In this document: positions 12,275 through 24,700 of the stretch, one piece after another
Position numbering within the stretch: position 1 is the stretch's first letter
How the letters are laid out: each line of letters opens with the position of its first letter
Source: Nematostella vectensis
Lineage: Eukaryota > Cnidaria > Anthozoa > Actiniaria > Edwardsiidae
Assembly: GCF_932526225.1 (NCBI RefSeq)
Contig: NC_064037.1
Location: 13,653,703 to 13,717,702 of the forward strand
DNA: 64,000 nucleotides
Direction: 5' to 3'
Notes under the pieces: generated by a model
Told to the model about the DNA's origin: nothing
The model's database searches: none
The model's input: the letters and a program-made list of their open reading frames with translations, nothing else
Made by a program: the position numbers and the translations under genes

Positions 12275-13395
12275 AATACCTATGGCATTTTGTTTCTCAC
12301 AACAACTATTTTACAAACATGCAGATGGCTTACCATAGTTTCTTGGCCTCATCTGCGCAGCCGTGTAACAATGTTTGAAAAGTCGCACCAGCCCTCTCTT
12401 AACGCAGATCTCGGAAATTGAGCCCATTACACGATTATCTTTCTTGTCTTTAAAACAGCCAAGCTTGAAATATTCGGCTGGTACAAACTGTAACATTATT
12501 TGTGGCATAATGTTTATCTTTTCTAGAAATGTATAAATGAATACAAAGAACTACGAGTACCCACAGTTCTTATCCTACGAATCTCTATTGTATGTGCTCT
12601 AACTTTTAACCCTGCTCGATGCACACATCATTCAACCAAGCCTGCAAACCTAATTAAACATAGGAGAATTGTACGGGTGGGGAAAAGCGTATAAGCCAGT
12701 CTTAGTTCCTTTGATATGCTGAAGGGTCAAATTTGCTGCAGACCACACTTATTCCACTCTCCATTTTTTCCTCGAGCTGTGTCTTTTTTAAAGGAAAGTC
12801 CTCTTTTTTTAATCCGTCGTCCCAAAAATAGCCAAAGAAATAAACTGAACCCCTTACCAAGCTCAGCAATGACACTCTTCCACCCAATATACAAGCGCCA
12901 CCACCCTTGAGTGTTGATCATTTGTCTTTTTTTGTATCTGCACCTCGGTCAAAATCTGTCAGAAATGATCTGGGTACGAAAATGTCGTTTTGCGGTGACG
13001 ACGACGAAGAAAAAAAATGCCCAATTTATGACTTCGGGATACATCTGTGATACAAAGGGGTATATTGAAATGCTAGTAAAACGGGAATCAAAATAGTTGA
13101 GTTATCTCGTAAAATCGATTACGCGAACACAATTTACAACATGTTCCTTCGAGCCGGATACGGCTATGAAGATGGAACCTTAGAGTGGTAATTAATTATC
13201 AGTTCGATATGTATTATTCATGGGCTTGGTTCCTGAGCAAGTCAGCTACAAAATACTATACAAGTTTGACAAGATACATGTCATGGAACAGAACGATACT
13301 AAGTCTTGACAGAAAACATTATATAACTGTCTATCGAAGTCGATGATCTCCAATATATCATCTTGTCGTAAGGCTGGCCCTATAGTTATCTTGCG
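12275..13395. other. Upstream region of the channel gene, nothing recognised
   Basis: No exon homology was seen on either strand. The sequence is mixed and not repetitive. Part of it presumably carries the promoter and 5' UTR of the gene starting at 13396, but no TATA box or other element could be assigned with confidence. Confidence 0.4.
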
Positions 13396-16300
13396 ATGTC
13401 TTTGGCTTCCTTGAACCCAGTGGATAATAAGATTTCAGCAGTTCTCTCGCGACTGGATAATATTGAGAGCATTCTTAATGGTATTGAGGCAAATACACGC
13501 GCAAGCGACGATTTGGTGAACCATGTATTTAGAGATGACTTGAACGAAAAGGTATGGAATAAAAACTATATACCAGGCTACGCTTTGACGCTGATAAAAA
13601 CATTGACGATAAATGATTAACAACATATAATATCATGTAAACTAGATCAATGAGTTTGTTTAGCCTCAGAGAAAAAGATTCATCTTAGCTTCGATAATGG
13701 TAAATGTATCAAACTAGTGTTTCTAGAAACGCTAGTTTTAGTAGCAACGACAAGACCACAAGAGGGTAGCATATTTCGTCTTGTTTTGTGGTGTTGGTAA
13801 ATCTTGTCGTAATATGCAAATATGGTTGCTATGATCAATGGTGTGAAACAAATATGATTACATCTCACTTTATAGATAAAGAAATTTAAATTATTAACTT
13901 CAACTGGATTTTTTCATAGGCAAACAGATAGTTTGTCAATGAGATGTTTTGAATCTTAGTTGACTACTGAGAACTCGAATTCGAACTCAAACTCAACTGA
14001 GATTTCTTTTGTATTGTGCTTGTACATGTCAAAATTTAAATTAATGATTTTTTAATGCCCGTTATGCGAGAAAAGGGCAGGATATATGTTGTGCCATATA
14101 GAAAGAAAGAAATTGTCTTGATCCCAATTTTTTTTAATAACCTCAATCCCATAAACATAATTTTATCCCTGATCCCCCCCAAAAAAACTGATCCCTGACC
14201 CCATATACCTCGTTACTACCTTGATACATAGATTCTCAGAGTGCAGCCGTATTTAAATAAATGTATTAAATGTCGACGATTAAATAAACCAGGCTACTAT
14301 TGTCAGGTAACGGTGAACATAAGATGCTCCATCATCTCGGTGGGTGACATAGACACGGTGAGGCAAGAGTTCAAATGCGACATCTTCGTTTGCGCCACCT
14401 GGAGGGAGCCGAGACTTCAAGGCAAGGAGAATAAGGTGAGACAAGAGTTCAAATGCGACATCTTCGTTAGCGCCACCGAAAGGGAGCCGAGACTTCAAGG
14501 CAAAAAATAAGGTGAGACAAGAGTTCAAATACGACATCTTCGTTAGCGCCACCTGGAGGGAGCCGAGACTTCATGGCAAGGAGAGTAAGGTGAGACAAGA
14601 GTTAAGGTTTGGGCAAGTTTTGGAAATGTAAAAATCCTCTGGTTTGCTTTAACTACAGACGATCGAACTGATGCTTCACATATTATAGGTTCTTAGATGA
14701 CTCTTAGTCAATAAAGTTCATGTTCGGGTCTTTTGTAGAAGATTGTAAAGACATTTGAGTTTGTATAATTAATTTGCAAGATATTCTTACTCTGCAATTA
14801 AAGAAAGCTACGAAACGCAGAAATGCGTCCTACGATTTTGCTCTTGTTTTCAGGAAATGTCCACCAAGTGTGTTGAAGAAGGTTGACAAAATAATGTTCA
14901 AAAATACCTGCACAATTTTTTTTGGGAGGCCTTAGAAGCGCTGATATGGAGTTTCCTTTATCGCAAATATTATTAAAAATACCAAGACTATGAAAAATCG
15001 AATAAGTCGCAGCTATTACAGAAGGATAGGCTGTTATTTGGTCCAAGTATGATATCTGAAACGTGCGCATTGTGAGAGTTACAGTAAAAAAGGCAGCTTG
15101 GCCTAGACGCGCTTGGGTTAGCTTGGAATTTCTTTCGAGTCACAAAGGGTTGCAACCCTTTGTTCTCGAGCGATAGTTTGCTGCTGTTGTTTTTCGGCTA
15201 CTTTTCCCTTTCTTCTCGATGATGATGACGATTATTATAATCATGAGGTTGATTAGCTGATGAGTCCTTTCTTTCCTTTATCTACCCTGACGCCATCCAG
15301 GAAGGTATTTGGTCAACAATTTTATGAAACTGTTCTCTGTTTACGCACGCAACCAGGATTTGTCAAGGCGGGAGGTGCACAGACATAGGATCTAAGACTA
15401 GGCAAGCGCAAACCCAGGATTTGTCAGGGCGGGAGGTGCACAGACATAGGATCCAAGACTAGGCAAGCGCAAACCCAGGATTTGTCAGGGCGGGAGGTGC
15501 ACAGATATAGGATCCAAGACTAGGCAAGCGCAAACCCAGGATTTGTCAGGGCGGGAGGTGCACAGACATAGGATCTAAGACTAGGCAAGCGCAAACCCAG
15601 GATTTGTCAGGGCGGGAGGTGCACAGACATAGGATCTAAGACTAGGCAAGCGCAAACCCAGGATTTGTCAGGGCGGGAGGTGCACAGACATAGGATCCAA
15701 GACTAGGCAAGCGCAAACCCAGGATTTGTCAGGGCGGGAGGTGCACAGACATAGGATCCAAGACTAGGCAAGCGCAAACCCAGGATTTGTCAGGAAGGGA
15801 GGTGCACAGACATAGGATCTAAGACTAGGCAAGCGCAAACCCAGGATTTGTCAGGCCGGGAGGTGCACAGACATAGGATCTAAGACTAGGCAAGCGCAAA
15901 CCCAGGATTTGTCAGGGCGGGAGGTGCACAGACATAGGATCCAAGACTAGGCAAGCGCAAACCCAGGATTTGTCAGGGCGGGAGGTGCACAGACATAGGA
16001 TCTAAGACTAGGCAAGCGCAAACCCAGGATTTGTCAGGCCGGGAGGTGCACAGACATAGGATCTAAGACTAGGCAAGCGCAAACCCAGGATTTGTCAGGC
16101 CGGGAGGTGCACAGACATAGGATCTAAGACTAGGCAAGCGCAAACCCAGGATTTGTCAGGGCGGGAGGTGCACAGACATAGGATCCAAGACTAGGCAAGC
16201 GCAAACCCAGGATTTGTCAGGGCGGGAGGTGCACAGACATAGGATCCAAGATTAGGCAAGCGCAAACCCAGGATTTGTCAGGGCGGGAGGTGCACAGACA

Positions 16301-19300
16301 TAGGATCTAAGACTAGGCAAGCGCAAACCCAGGATTTGTCAGGGCGGGAGGTGCACAGACATAGGATCTAAGACTAGGCAAGCGCAAACCCAGGATTTGT
16401 CAGGGCGGGAGGTGCACAGACATAGGATCTAAGACTAGACAAGCGCAAACCCAGGATTTGTCAGGGCGGGAGGTGCACAGACATAGGATCTAAGACTAGG
16501 CAAGCGCAAACCCAGGATTTGTCAGGGCGGGAGGTGCACAGACATAGGATCTAAGACTAGGCAAGCGCAAACCCAGGATTTGTCAGGGCGGGAGGTGCAC
16601 AGACATAGGATCTAAGACTAGACAAGCGCAAACCCAGGATTTGTCAGGGCGGGAGGTGCACAGACATAGGATCTAAGACTAGGCAAGCGCAAACCCAGGA
16701 TTTGTCAGGGCGGGAGGTGCACAGACATAGGATCCAAGATTAGGCAAGCGCAAACCCAGGATTTGTCAGGGCGGGAGGTGCACAGACATAGGATCTAAGA
16801 CTAGGCAAGCGCAAACCCAGGATTTGTCAGGGCGGGAGGTGCACAGACATAGGATCTAAGACTAGGCAAGCGCAAACCCAGGATTTGTTAGGGCGGGAGG
16901 TGCACAGACATAGGATCCAAGACTAGGCAAGCGCAAACCCAGGATTTGTCAGGGCGGGAGGTGCACAGACATAGGATCTAAGACTAGGCAAGCGCAAACC
17001 CAGGATTTGTCAGGGCGGGAGGTGCACAGACATAGGATCTAAGACTAGGCAAGCGCAAACCCAGGATTTGTCAGGGCGGGAGGTGCACAGACATAGGATC
17101 TAAGACTAGGCAAGCGCAAACCCAGGATTTGTCAGGCCGGGAGGTGCACAGACATAGGATCTAAGACTAGGCAAGCGCAAACCCAGGATTTGTCAGGCCG
17201 GGAGGTGCACAGACATAGGATACAAGACTAGGCAAGCGCAAACCCAGGATTTGTCAGGGCGGAAGGTGCACAGACATAGGATCCAAGACTAGGCAAGCGC
17301 AAACCCAGGATTTGTCAGGGCGGGAGGTGCAAAGACATAGGATCCAAGACTAGGCAAGCGCAAACCCAGGATTTGTCAGGGAGGGAGGTGCACAGACATA
17401 GGATCCAAGACTAGGCAAGCGCAAACCCAGGATTTGTCAGGGCGGGAGGTGCACAGACATAGGATCTAAGACTAGGCAAGCGCAAACCCAGGATTTGTCA
17501 GGCCGGGAGGTGCACAGACATAGGATCTAAGACTAGGCAAGCGCAAACCCAGGATTTGTCAGGGCGGGAGGTGCACAGACATAGGATCCAAGACTAGGCA
17601 AGCGCAAACCCAGGATTTGTCAGGGCGGGAGGTGCACAGACATAGGATCCAAGACTAGGCAAGCGCAAACCCAGGATTTGTCAGGCCGGGAGGTGCACAG
17701 AAATAGGATCTAAGACTAGGCAAGCGCAAACCCAGGATTTGTCAGGCCGGGAGGTGCACAGACATAGGATCTAAGACTAGGCAAGCGCAAACCCAGGATT
17801 TGTCAGGCCGGGAGGTGCACAGACATAGGATACAAGACTAGGCAAGCGCAAACCCAGGATTTGTCAGGCCGGGAGGTGCACACACATAGGATCTAAGACT
17901 AGGCAAGCGCAAACCCAGGATTTGTCAGGGCGGGAGGTGCACAGACATAGGATCCAAGACTAGGCAAGCGCAAACCCAGGATTTGTCAGGGCGGGAGGTG
18001 CAAAGACATAGGATCCAAGACTAGGCAAGCGCAAACCCAGGATTTGTCAGGGAGGGAGGTGCACAGACATAGGATCCAAGACTAGGCAAGCGCAAACCCA
18101 GGATTTGTCAGGGCGGGAGGTGCACAGACATAGAATCTAAGACTAGGCAAGCGCAAACCCAGGATTTGTCAGGGCGGGAGGTGCACAGACATAGGATCTA
18201 AGACTAGGCAAGCGCAAACCCAGGATTTGTCAGGCCGGGAGGTGCACAGACATAGGATCCAAGATTAGGCAAGCGCAAACCCAGGATTTGTCAGGGCGGG
18301 AGGTGCACAGACATAGGATCTAAGACTAAGCAAGCGCAAACCCAGGATTTGCTGGGGGTTGGGGGCGGGGAATGCTCTAGGGGAAAGGACTGCCCCTCCC
18401 TCCCCTCCCCTCTTCCACCTCTAGTCACGAGCCTATTCTTCTTTACAGGATGTAGACTGGAGCGAGGAATGGAACCCAAGGATCACCTTTTTCAATGCTG
18501 TTTCAATAGACAGTAATCAGAAGAAACGCAATTTGATTTACTTACCAGGGGACGACGTCCCACTAGCACAGGAAAGTTATAGACTCGTGGGCACCTTCAA
18601 GGAGAACCTCGAGCTCTATGACTTTCCCATGGACTGCCAGGTAAGTTTACAGGCCGAATGAATGGTCTTTTTGCTTATTAACACTAGATGTTTTCAGTGA
18701 CAGTTCCAGGGGTGCCCTAAGAGATCACGTGACTGTTTGGGTGCCAAACTAGCTCATGCCTTTGCGACAAAATAACAGCAAAAAAAGCAACTTATGTTGC
18801 GCTTAAGAATAAAGCCAGAAAGTTTTTCAGAAAGGGTTTACTTTCATTTAAAGATTTTTTTCGTCGTTCTCTGGCGACTGGCTTGAATTTGCCACAAAAG
18901 GTCACGTGATCTTTCAGCGCAAGCCCGCTATTGATAAGATAGCTTTATCATCAGGAGGTTCTAGTCAAATGCGTAGGGACAAAATGAAAACTTTGAGCCG
19001 AGGGATGCTAGCGGAGAAGAAAGATGGAGAAGTAGGGAAAAGGTTCAACCATTTCAAATGCGAGTCGCATTTGAGACGTGTTTCAAAGTGAATGAGTGGT
19101 TAGCCAATTCACCTTACCCTTTGACGCAGGAACTGACGGTGACTCTCATGTCCGATTGGACCGATCGCGTGGTTGAGTTTCGCAAGGACATGACGCGCAT
19201 GGACAACGTACGCCACGAGACATTCACAGCAGTACACGAGTGGGAACTCGGAGACCACGTGGCGACAGAGGCGACGAGAACAAAGGATAACCAAGCGAGC

Positions 19301-21631
19301 AGCGCTAATAACTACCCAATATACCACATAAGAGCACATGTGCGGCGCAAGAACGGGTATTATCTATGGAACGTCGTCACGATCATGGTAAGAGCCCGTT
19401 TTCGGCATAAGAAAGGGGTATTATCTATAGAAAGTAGGGCCGTAGCAGGGGGTAGGGCAATGAGATCACATACCCTCCCCCCTTATATTTTTGAAAATTA
19501 TAAGGAAATGACCTACTAAAGGCGAGGCTGTGCCCCAATATTTTCTTGATGTTTCTGTATTGTGCCCGGAAATTGGTGTTGGGCAAATGGCAGTTCTACG
19601 ACCGTAAAGACCCATGGATCCCAATATTTTGTTGAAAATTTGAACAAAAAAAAAACAACAGAATAAGCACACGAATATCCATTAAACGGCTCTGACCCTC
19701 GCTTGAGTTTTTCCATTATTTCATTTCCATTAGTGCCCTGGCCTTTGACTAGTGGTAGTTTCAGGTCTTATTATGGTACCTATCAACAAAATCATGAAAT
19801 TTTAATCTTTTTCAGCTGCTGATTGGTGCTCTGGCATTTGCGTCATTCTCCGTCGACATATCTGCGCCCGCGGACAGACTCAGCGTCACCTTAACGCTTC
19901 TGCTGACAGCTGTGGCGTTCAAGTTCGTGGTATCGCAAAGTCTGCCCACCATTTCCTATCTCACTATACTGGTAAAACTTTCCTTCTTTCAATCGACCAT
20001 TCCAATGTCCAGGTTCAAATTTTTTAATGCAGTTACATTGTCAGGTTCAAAGTCTTGAATGCAGTTATATCGTTTGTCAATACATGCATCCGAGGACAGG
20101 CGGGGAACTAGGATTTTCTGGGGAGAGGAGGGGGTGCGCAGTCTTAGGTTTGGAAAAAGGAATAGTATTCGATCAATAAGAAAATACCTACTTTTTGGTG
20201 TATACGCATTGAGGGTCTGCGACCAGGGCTCTAAGTTATGATACAAGCACAATTGTCATACAAACAGGCGTTAAAGCAAAATTGTTGACTTCGATCTGTA
20301 AGGGCGTAGTTAGACTGACCATTAGAAGAAATTTGAGGGGAGGTTGGGGATATTTTATTTATAAAAATTACCAGCAGAGTAATTTTACGCTGTAAAACTG
20401 TGCTTCACTTTTTGGCATCACCCCTTCAACTATCTGTGTCCCCTAGAAACAAGGAGTCATCACGGCTTTTATCAATAAAACCGTTCCGTTTAAAGGGGGT
20501 GAGGATAGGAACCTGTGGAGAACGGCTAATCCTCTATCTTGATTCGTTTTCTCAGGATAAGTACGTGCTCGCTGTGCTGGTGTTTTTGTGCGGTGTAGCG
20601 GTGGAGAACGCGGTGGCTGCTGCTATCTCCCGTCAATCTGTCCAAAAGCTCTTTGACCGCATCTGTCTCTATGTGTTCGTCGGCATTTATGTACTCATCC
20701 ATATTATCGGGCTGATCGTAGTCATCATCAAGGTGAGTAGAGTCATTTTCCGTCACTAACTTGACAAACAACATTTTCCCATTGCCGCCACATTCATTAA
20801 TCAATGGAATTATCATCCTTGCCAAAACCAGTAAGTATCACTTTCAAATCGTCACCATATCACAAACAACAAAGCAATATCATTAGCATCAGCGTCGACG
20901 ATTGTTATTTTCATCATCGACATAACCATAGCTGCTACCGCCACACCACAATTTGGACGGCTTTGAGGGGATTCCTTATTAGCCATTTCTCGCCTGTTTT
21001 CTTAGCGATGTCCCCTTCTTGCATGATGTGACCCAAATCAATAATGTGTTTTCTTACCATAGACAAGGGGAGTATCCCAGCGAATGGCGAATCTCTCTCG
21101 TGCTTACAAGGTTAGTCCTTATTGGGGGAGGGTAAAGGCACATATTAGTTTAAAATGAGTTTCAAATAAGGTTGCCTTCGGAGAATCGATGTGTCGTAAC
21201 CCGCAGTGCTTCGTGGGTATCAAATAAATATTAAAATATGAGTAAATAAAAACAAACATAAGTTGAGAAAGATGTATTATTCTTGTGTATGCACCTCTGA
21301 ATGTTCACACGGCCTTCAGAGACCAGGATTCAGCAATTAACCTATAACTCATGAGCCACTGCGGGGTACGATATATTGATTCGCGGATGCAACCTTATTT
21401 TAAATAGGTGTATAACATCATTTTTTATAATTGAATTTATGTGTGTACCCCGCCCTTTCCACGGTGAGCACTTGGCTACGCCTATTCTTACACACATTCA
21501 TTGACAAATGGTTCATTTTTATTATCAAGGATCGGTCGAGAGAGATCGCGGGATGGCTAAAAAAGGCAGAGAAAGAAAAGCTAGAACAAGAAAACAAGCC
21601 AAAAAACACGATCCATGTAGCAAGCTTATAA
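13396..21631 (+). CDS. Cys-less pentameric ligand-gated ion channel (Cys-loop superfamily)
   Basis: Eight exons: 13396-13551, 14307-14435, 18449-18640, 19130-19387, 19816-19971, 20556-20732, 21063-21110 and 21530-21631. All junctions are phase 0 and give 405 codons. Exon 1 encodes a helical leader. Exons 2-4 form the extracellular beta-sandwich: WREPRL near residue 88, DWSEEWNPRITFFNAV near 98-113, FPMDCQ at 154-159 and YYLWNVV at 236-242. Exon 5 carries M1 and M2 (RLSVTLTLLLTAVAF). Exon 6 carries M3 and M4 with a very short loop between them. A charged tail follows. The cysteines that flank FPxD in eukaryotic Cys-loop receptors are absent (Glu and Leu instead), as in bacterial channels; the LP..SYLT.LDKY motif after M2 also resembles that group. 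Ligand and ion selectivity cannot be told. Intron 2 is inflated by a 61-bp array. A poly(A) signal lies at 21704. Confidence 0.9.
14358..14603 (+). repeat. Tandem triplication of an exon end with its 5' splice site
   Basis: Units of 78, 76 and 78 bp (14358-14435, 14436-14511, 14512-14589) plus a 14-bp stub. Unit 1 is the coding 3' part of channel exon 2. Each unit begins GTGAGRCAAGAG, which serves both as coding sequence and as the splice donor of the unit before it. Unit 2 has a 2-bp deletion that brings an in-frame TAA at about 14508, so reading through the units would stop there. The donor at 14436 keeps the frame into exon 3. Confidence 0.9.
15351..18350. repeat. 61-bp minisatellite, about 49 copies, in intron 2 of the channel gene
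   Basis: Near-identical 61-bp units run head to tail for 3.0 kb. They differ at a few sites: GGGCGGG/GGCCGGG/GGGAGGG and ATCTAAG/ATCCAAG/ATACAAG. A block with the rare variants (ATACAAG, then AAAGACATAG, then GAGGGAGG) occurs at about 17210-17390 and again at about 17820-18060. The spacing is 10 units for the first marker and 11 for the others, which shows a block duplication with one extra unit. There are no spacers, so it is not a CRISPR-like array. Confidence 0.97.
18705..18933. mobile_element. MITE with CACGTGATC-containing inverted ends, in channel intron 3
   Basis: The left arm AAGAGATCACGTGAC (18719 on) is matched inversely by GTCACGTGATCTTTC (about 18900-18918). The right end TCAGCGCAAGCCCGCTATT matches, inverted, the end of the element at 60518-60635. 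It is a diverged member of that family. Confidence 0.6.
20088..20235. mobile_element. Diverged copy of the CGCGTACACAGG MITE family, in channel intron 5
   Basis: Sequence from about 20096 (AACTAGGATTTTC, then GGGGGTGCGCAGTCTTAGG) follows the left end of the MITE at 27045. The end near 20215 (GGGTCTGCGACC) is weakly inverted. There is no clear target duplication. Confidence 0.4.
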
Positions 21632-21703
21632 ACAAGACTTGTCGTGACAAGATCCAACTTCAAACTTTAAACTATATTATAAATTTACGTTCAAAAGCTT
21701 TAC

Positions 21704-21709
21704 AATAAA
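21704..21709 (+). terminator. Poly(A) signal AATAAA of the channel gene
   Basis: A canonical AATAAA lies 73 bp after the stop of the channel gene. The convergent POP1 stop codon is at 21742-21744, so the 3' UTRs of the two genes probably overlap. Confidence 0.6.
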
Positions 21710-21741
21710 CGCAGCATTCTATTCTCGCTTCTCTCTGATTA

Positions 21742-24700
21742 TTATAGCACGCTTATATGCGCTAGCCTGTATTGCAGACTAGCCTTATTCCGAACAAGCA
21801 CCACTACCTCCCCCATGGGCGTTTTTCGCGCCATCAGTTTAACAAGCCCGATGAGGGCACAGAAGGCTATCGCAGCGCCGCGTCCGTGCGCAAGGGATAC
21901 CGAGCCTGACGTCACGAACCCGATGATCTCCCGAGAACAGGAACCAATTAGAGTACCGCCTGCTGACAACTCTGAGTTGTTCTTCCGGCCTTTGTGTAGA
22001 GGCTCCAAAGGACCCCCATAACCCTTCGAGTTTCGGAGCGCTTCGTAGTCCGAGTCTGACGGTATGGCGACAATGGCGTTAGGCAGCGGAAAACCGCGAT
22101 TAAGCATGCGCAGAGAGACGCATACTAATGAGCTCTCAGCGCTTGGGGTTGTCGTTAGATCTATAGGCATTGGGGTGGGATCTTCGCCGCATCTTTTGCG
22201 TCTGTGTTGTCGCACTGAAGTCCTTTCGCGCAGCTCTGTAAGGATTCGCTTGGAGCGAAGAACATAGAACTCTTTGCCGCCAGAATCCATCGCTATTTGG
22301 GGTGTCCCAGACTTTGGGCAATTTTCCACAGGACTACCCTGCTCTCTGCCGTTAATCCCCACGGCCTCTCCCTCTTTTGTTTCGTTCAGGTCGAGTCTCT
22401 CGCGGTCACAACTGGACGCTGACTCAGGCTTCACCACAGGGATACCACGAGCAAGCCACTCTCTGACGAGCTGTTCCCAAGGGTACGAGAATGGGCAGGG
22501 CACGCCTAGTTTGGCGTAATTAGGTCGTTTCGCCGGGGGGTATTTCAAGTACTTGGCACTTCCTTCCGTCTCTATCGCTTTGTCGTGTTCTTTTCCAGAT
22601 GAAGTGTCGGGAAAGTCCCGGGGGAAATGCGGTCTCTCGCACTCTAGGGAAATACTCCTTGCCTCGCGGAGTCCCCCGACACGGGCCCCTCGGTACACCA
22701 GCGCGATCCAAAAGGCCATTGCCCAGCCTGAGGGGAGGATGAGATCCCATCCGCTACCATAACCTGTACCTGGGAAGGGAGAGTAGCTTAGACGAATAAT
22801 CCTTGCATGACCAATAACCAAAACATGAATTATTGCGTGACTTTATTACTTTGGAATCACATTTGGCCCAGTGTGTTAGCGCGTCAGCGTATGGGGCCTC
22901 TCACCTCTGCTGAAACGGGTTCGATTCCCGGTCGAGACATGGATAGTATCTTTCTGTTTCTCGGCCCTGAATTTGACTTGTTGAACGTATGTGAGCTTAC
23001 TAGAAACTTGTGTTCCCAAGATGGGACACTCTTAATACATAGGATTTAAAGTGTAAGGCGCTTAGAACATGGTTGGTATAAGCGCTATATAAATGCACAT
23101 ATATATTTTTTGTCACACAAATGCTATAATCATTTTAAAAGACCAGCTAAGTGCTTTTTGATCAGGCTTTCGGCGCAGAGCTAAAAGATTGATTGTCTTA
23201 CCGAGAGCTAGCTCGGAAAAACATTAATTTGTACTCGGTCGGTTACGCTAGCTGAAGATTTATACACCTATTGTAATAAACGTTGTCAGCACAAATGACG
23301 AATAGCAAATGGCGGTTCTAAGTCCAATCAATGCTAATGGGTATAATTATTTGTAAGAATAAAAATGATAAGTAATATAATCGCATAAAATTTTCCACAT
23401 TTTCTTTTGACGAGTTCAATGGTATTTTTTGATAGCAGAACTGCCATTTGACAATTGACATTTCCAATTTGCACTGACAACATAATTTGAAATAGGTGTA
23501 TTCATAAATTTAACATTACTCAGTTAAATGGCCCTTGGTAAAATCTACAAAATTCCACACAGTGAGTGGACTCCACTCACTGGTTTTACACGCAGCAAAA
23601 GTGTGTGGATCGCACGCAGAACCCACACCGGATCCACGCCAAATCCATGCTGGGAAATGTTAGAATACTTTCAGTCTGTACGGTACAATCGAACTTGTGT
23701 GGACCCCACAGGGTTCGTAGACCAACTGGATGTGCATTAAAATTACACCAAGAATCATTTCAATCTGTACTGTATGTTAATCAGGTTTGTTCCCAGGATT
23801 GGCCAAGGGGGGGGGGGGGGGGGGCAGTCATAGGTATCATATGGGGAAAAAGCATAGTATTTGAAGATTCCTTGATAAGAAATGACCCACTATTTGGCTG
23901 CCAAGGGGGTGAGGTGCGCGCGCCCTGCGCACATCTGTGTATGTGTCTGTTAATTAAAAGACCTGGGCATGATTCTTACCTCTAGCCCCAGGCTGCTGTA
24001 CCAAAAGCACAGGCACAACTGACTGTTGTCCCTCAAGTTCCAGCTTAGAGCCTGGCACTAAGAGATTAGACCGCATGGCATTGAGCTTTTGCTCAGAGAT
24101 CTTTGATTCTTTACATTGCTGCCTAGCATCACGGTACCATATAGATGAGCCTGCAGCACCAGTGGGCCAGCGGTAAACAGCAGCTGGCATACTCGGTAGG
24201 CTTGCATTTCTTTCTTCATTGCTATTCTCTGTAAATAGATAAGGGGCAAGTTATTCCCAAAAATTGTAGAGACTGACAATGGTATGGTTTGAGAGGCACT
24301 GAACTTTTACAAGACTAAATTTCCATGTGTACTTTCTACCTTGCACAAGTTTATCAATGCTAGTCTTGATGCCAGACAGAAAGAGTCTGGGATCGACAAC
24401 AGGTAGCCCAATCATGCTACCAGCAGGGAGACTGCTGGCACTTCCTAAGTCCCTTATACTGTTCCACAATTCAAGGGGGTCCAAAGGTGTGTCTGTCAGC
24501 GTTGTTGCCTGGAATAATATGAAACAGAACATATACAACATAACACAAAACCTCAAGAGGACCTCAAAAGTATGCAAAAACAAAAGAACTGTCCATACAG
24601 TACTTTTGGTTCCAGAGATTTAAAAGGTTTTTGTAATTCAGTTCGCCTATATTATTCATAAATTGACTTACACTCTGGCTAGTTTCTGATACAGCTGTTT

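Noticed and set aside
11134-12276. 380-codon (-) and 384-codon (+) open frames as genes
   Set aside because: Both are products of an 18-bp satellite with a stop-free unit; no unique sequence or domain.
15351-18350. CRISPR-like array
   Set aside because: Units are contiguous 61-bp repeats with no unique spacers, in a eukaryotic intron.
22863-22940. Functional tRNA gene
   Set aside because: A and B boxes are present but the arms do not pair as a tRNA and a SINE body follows.
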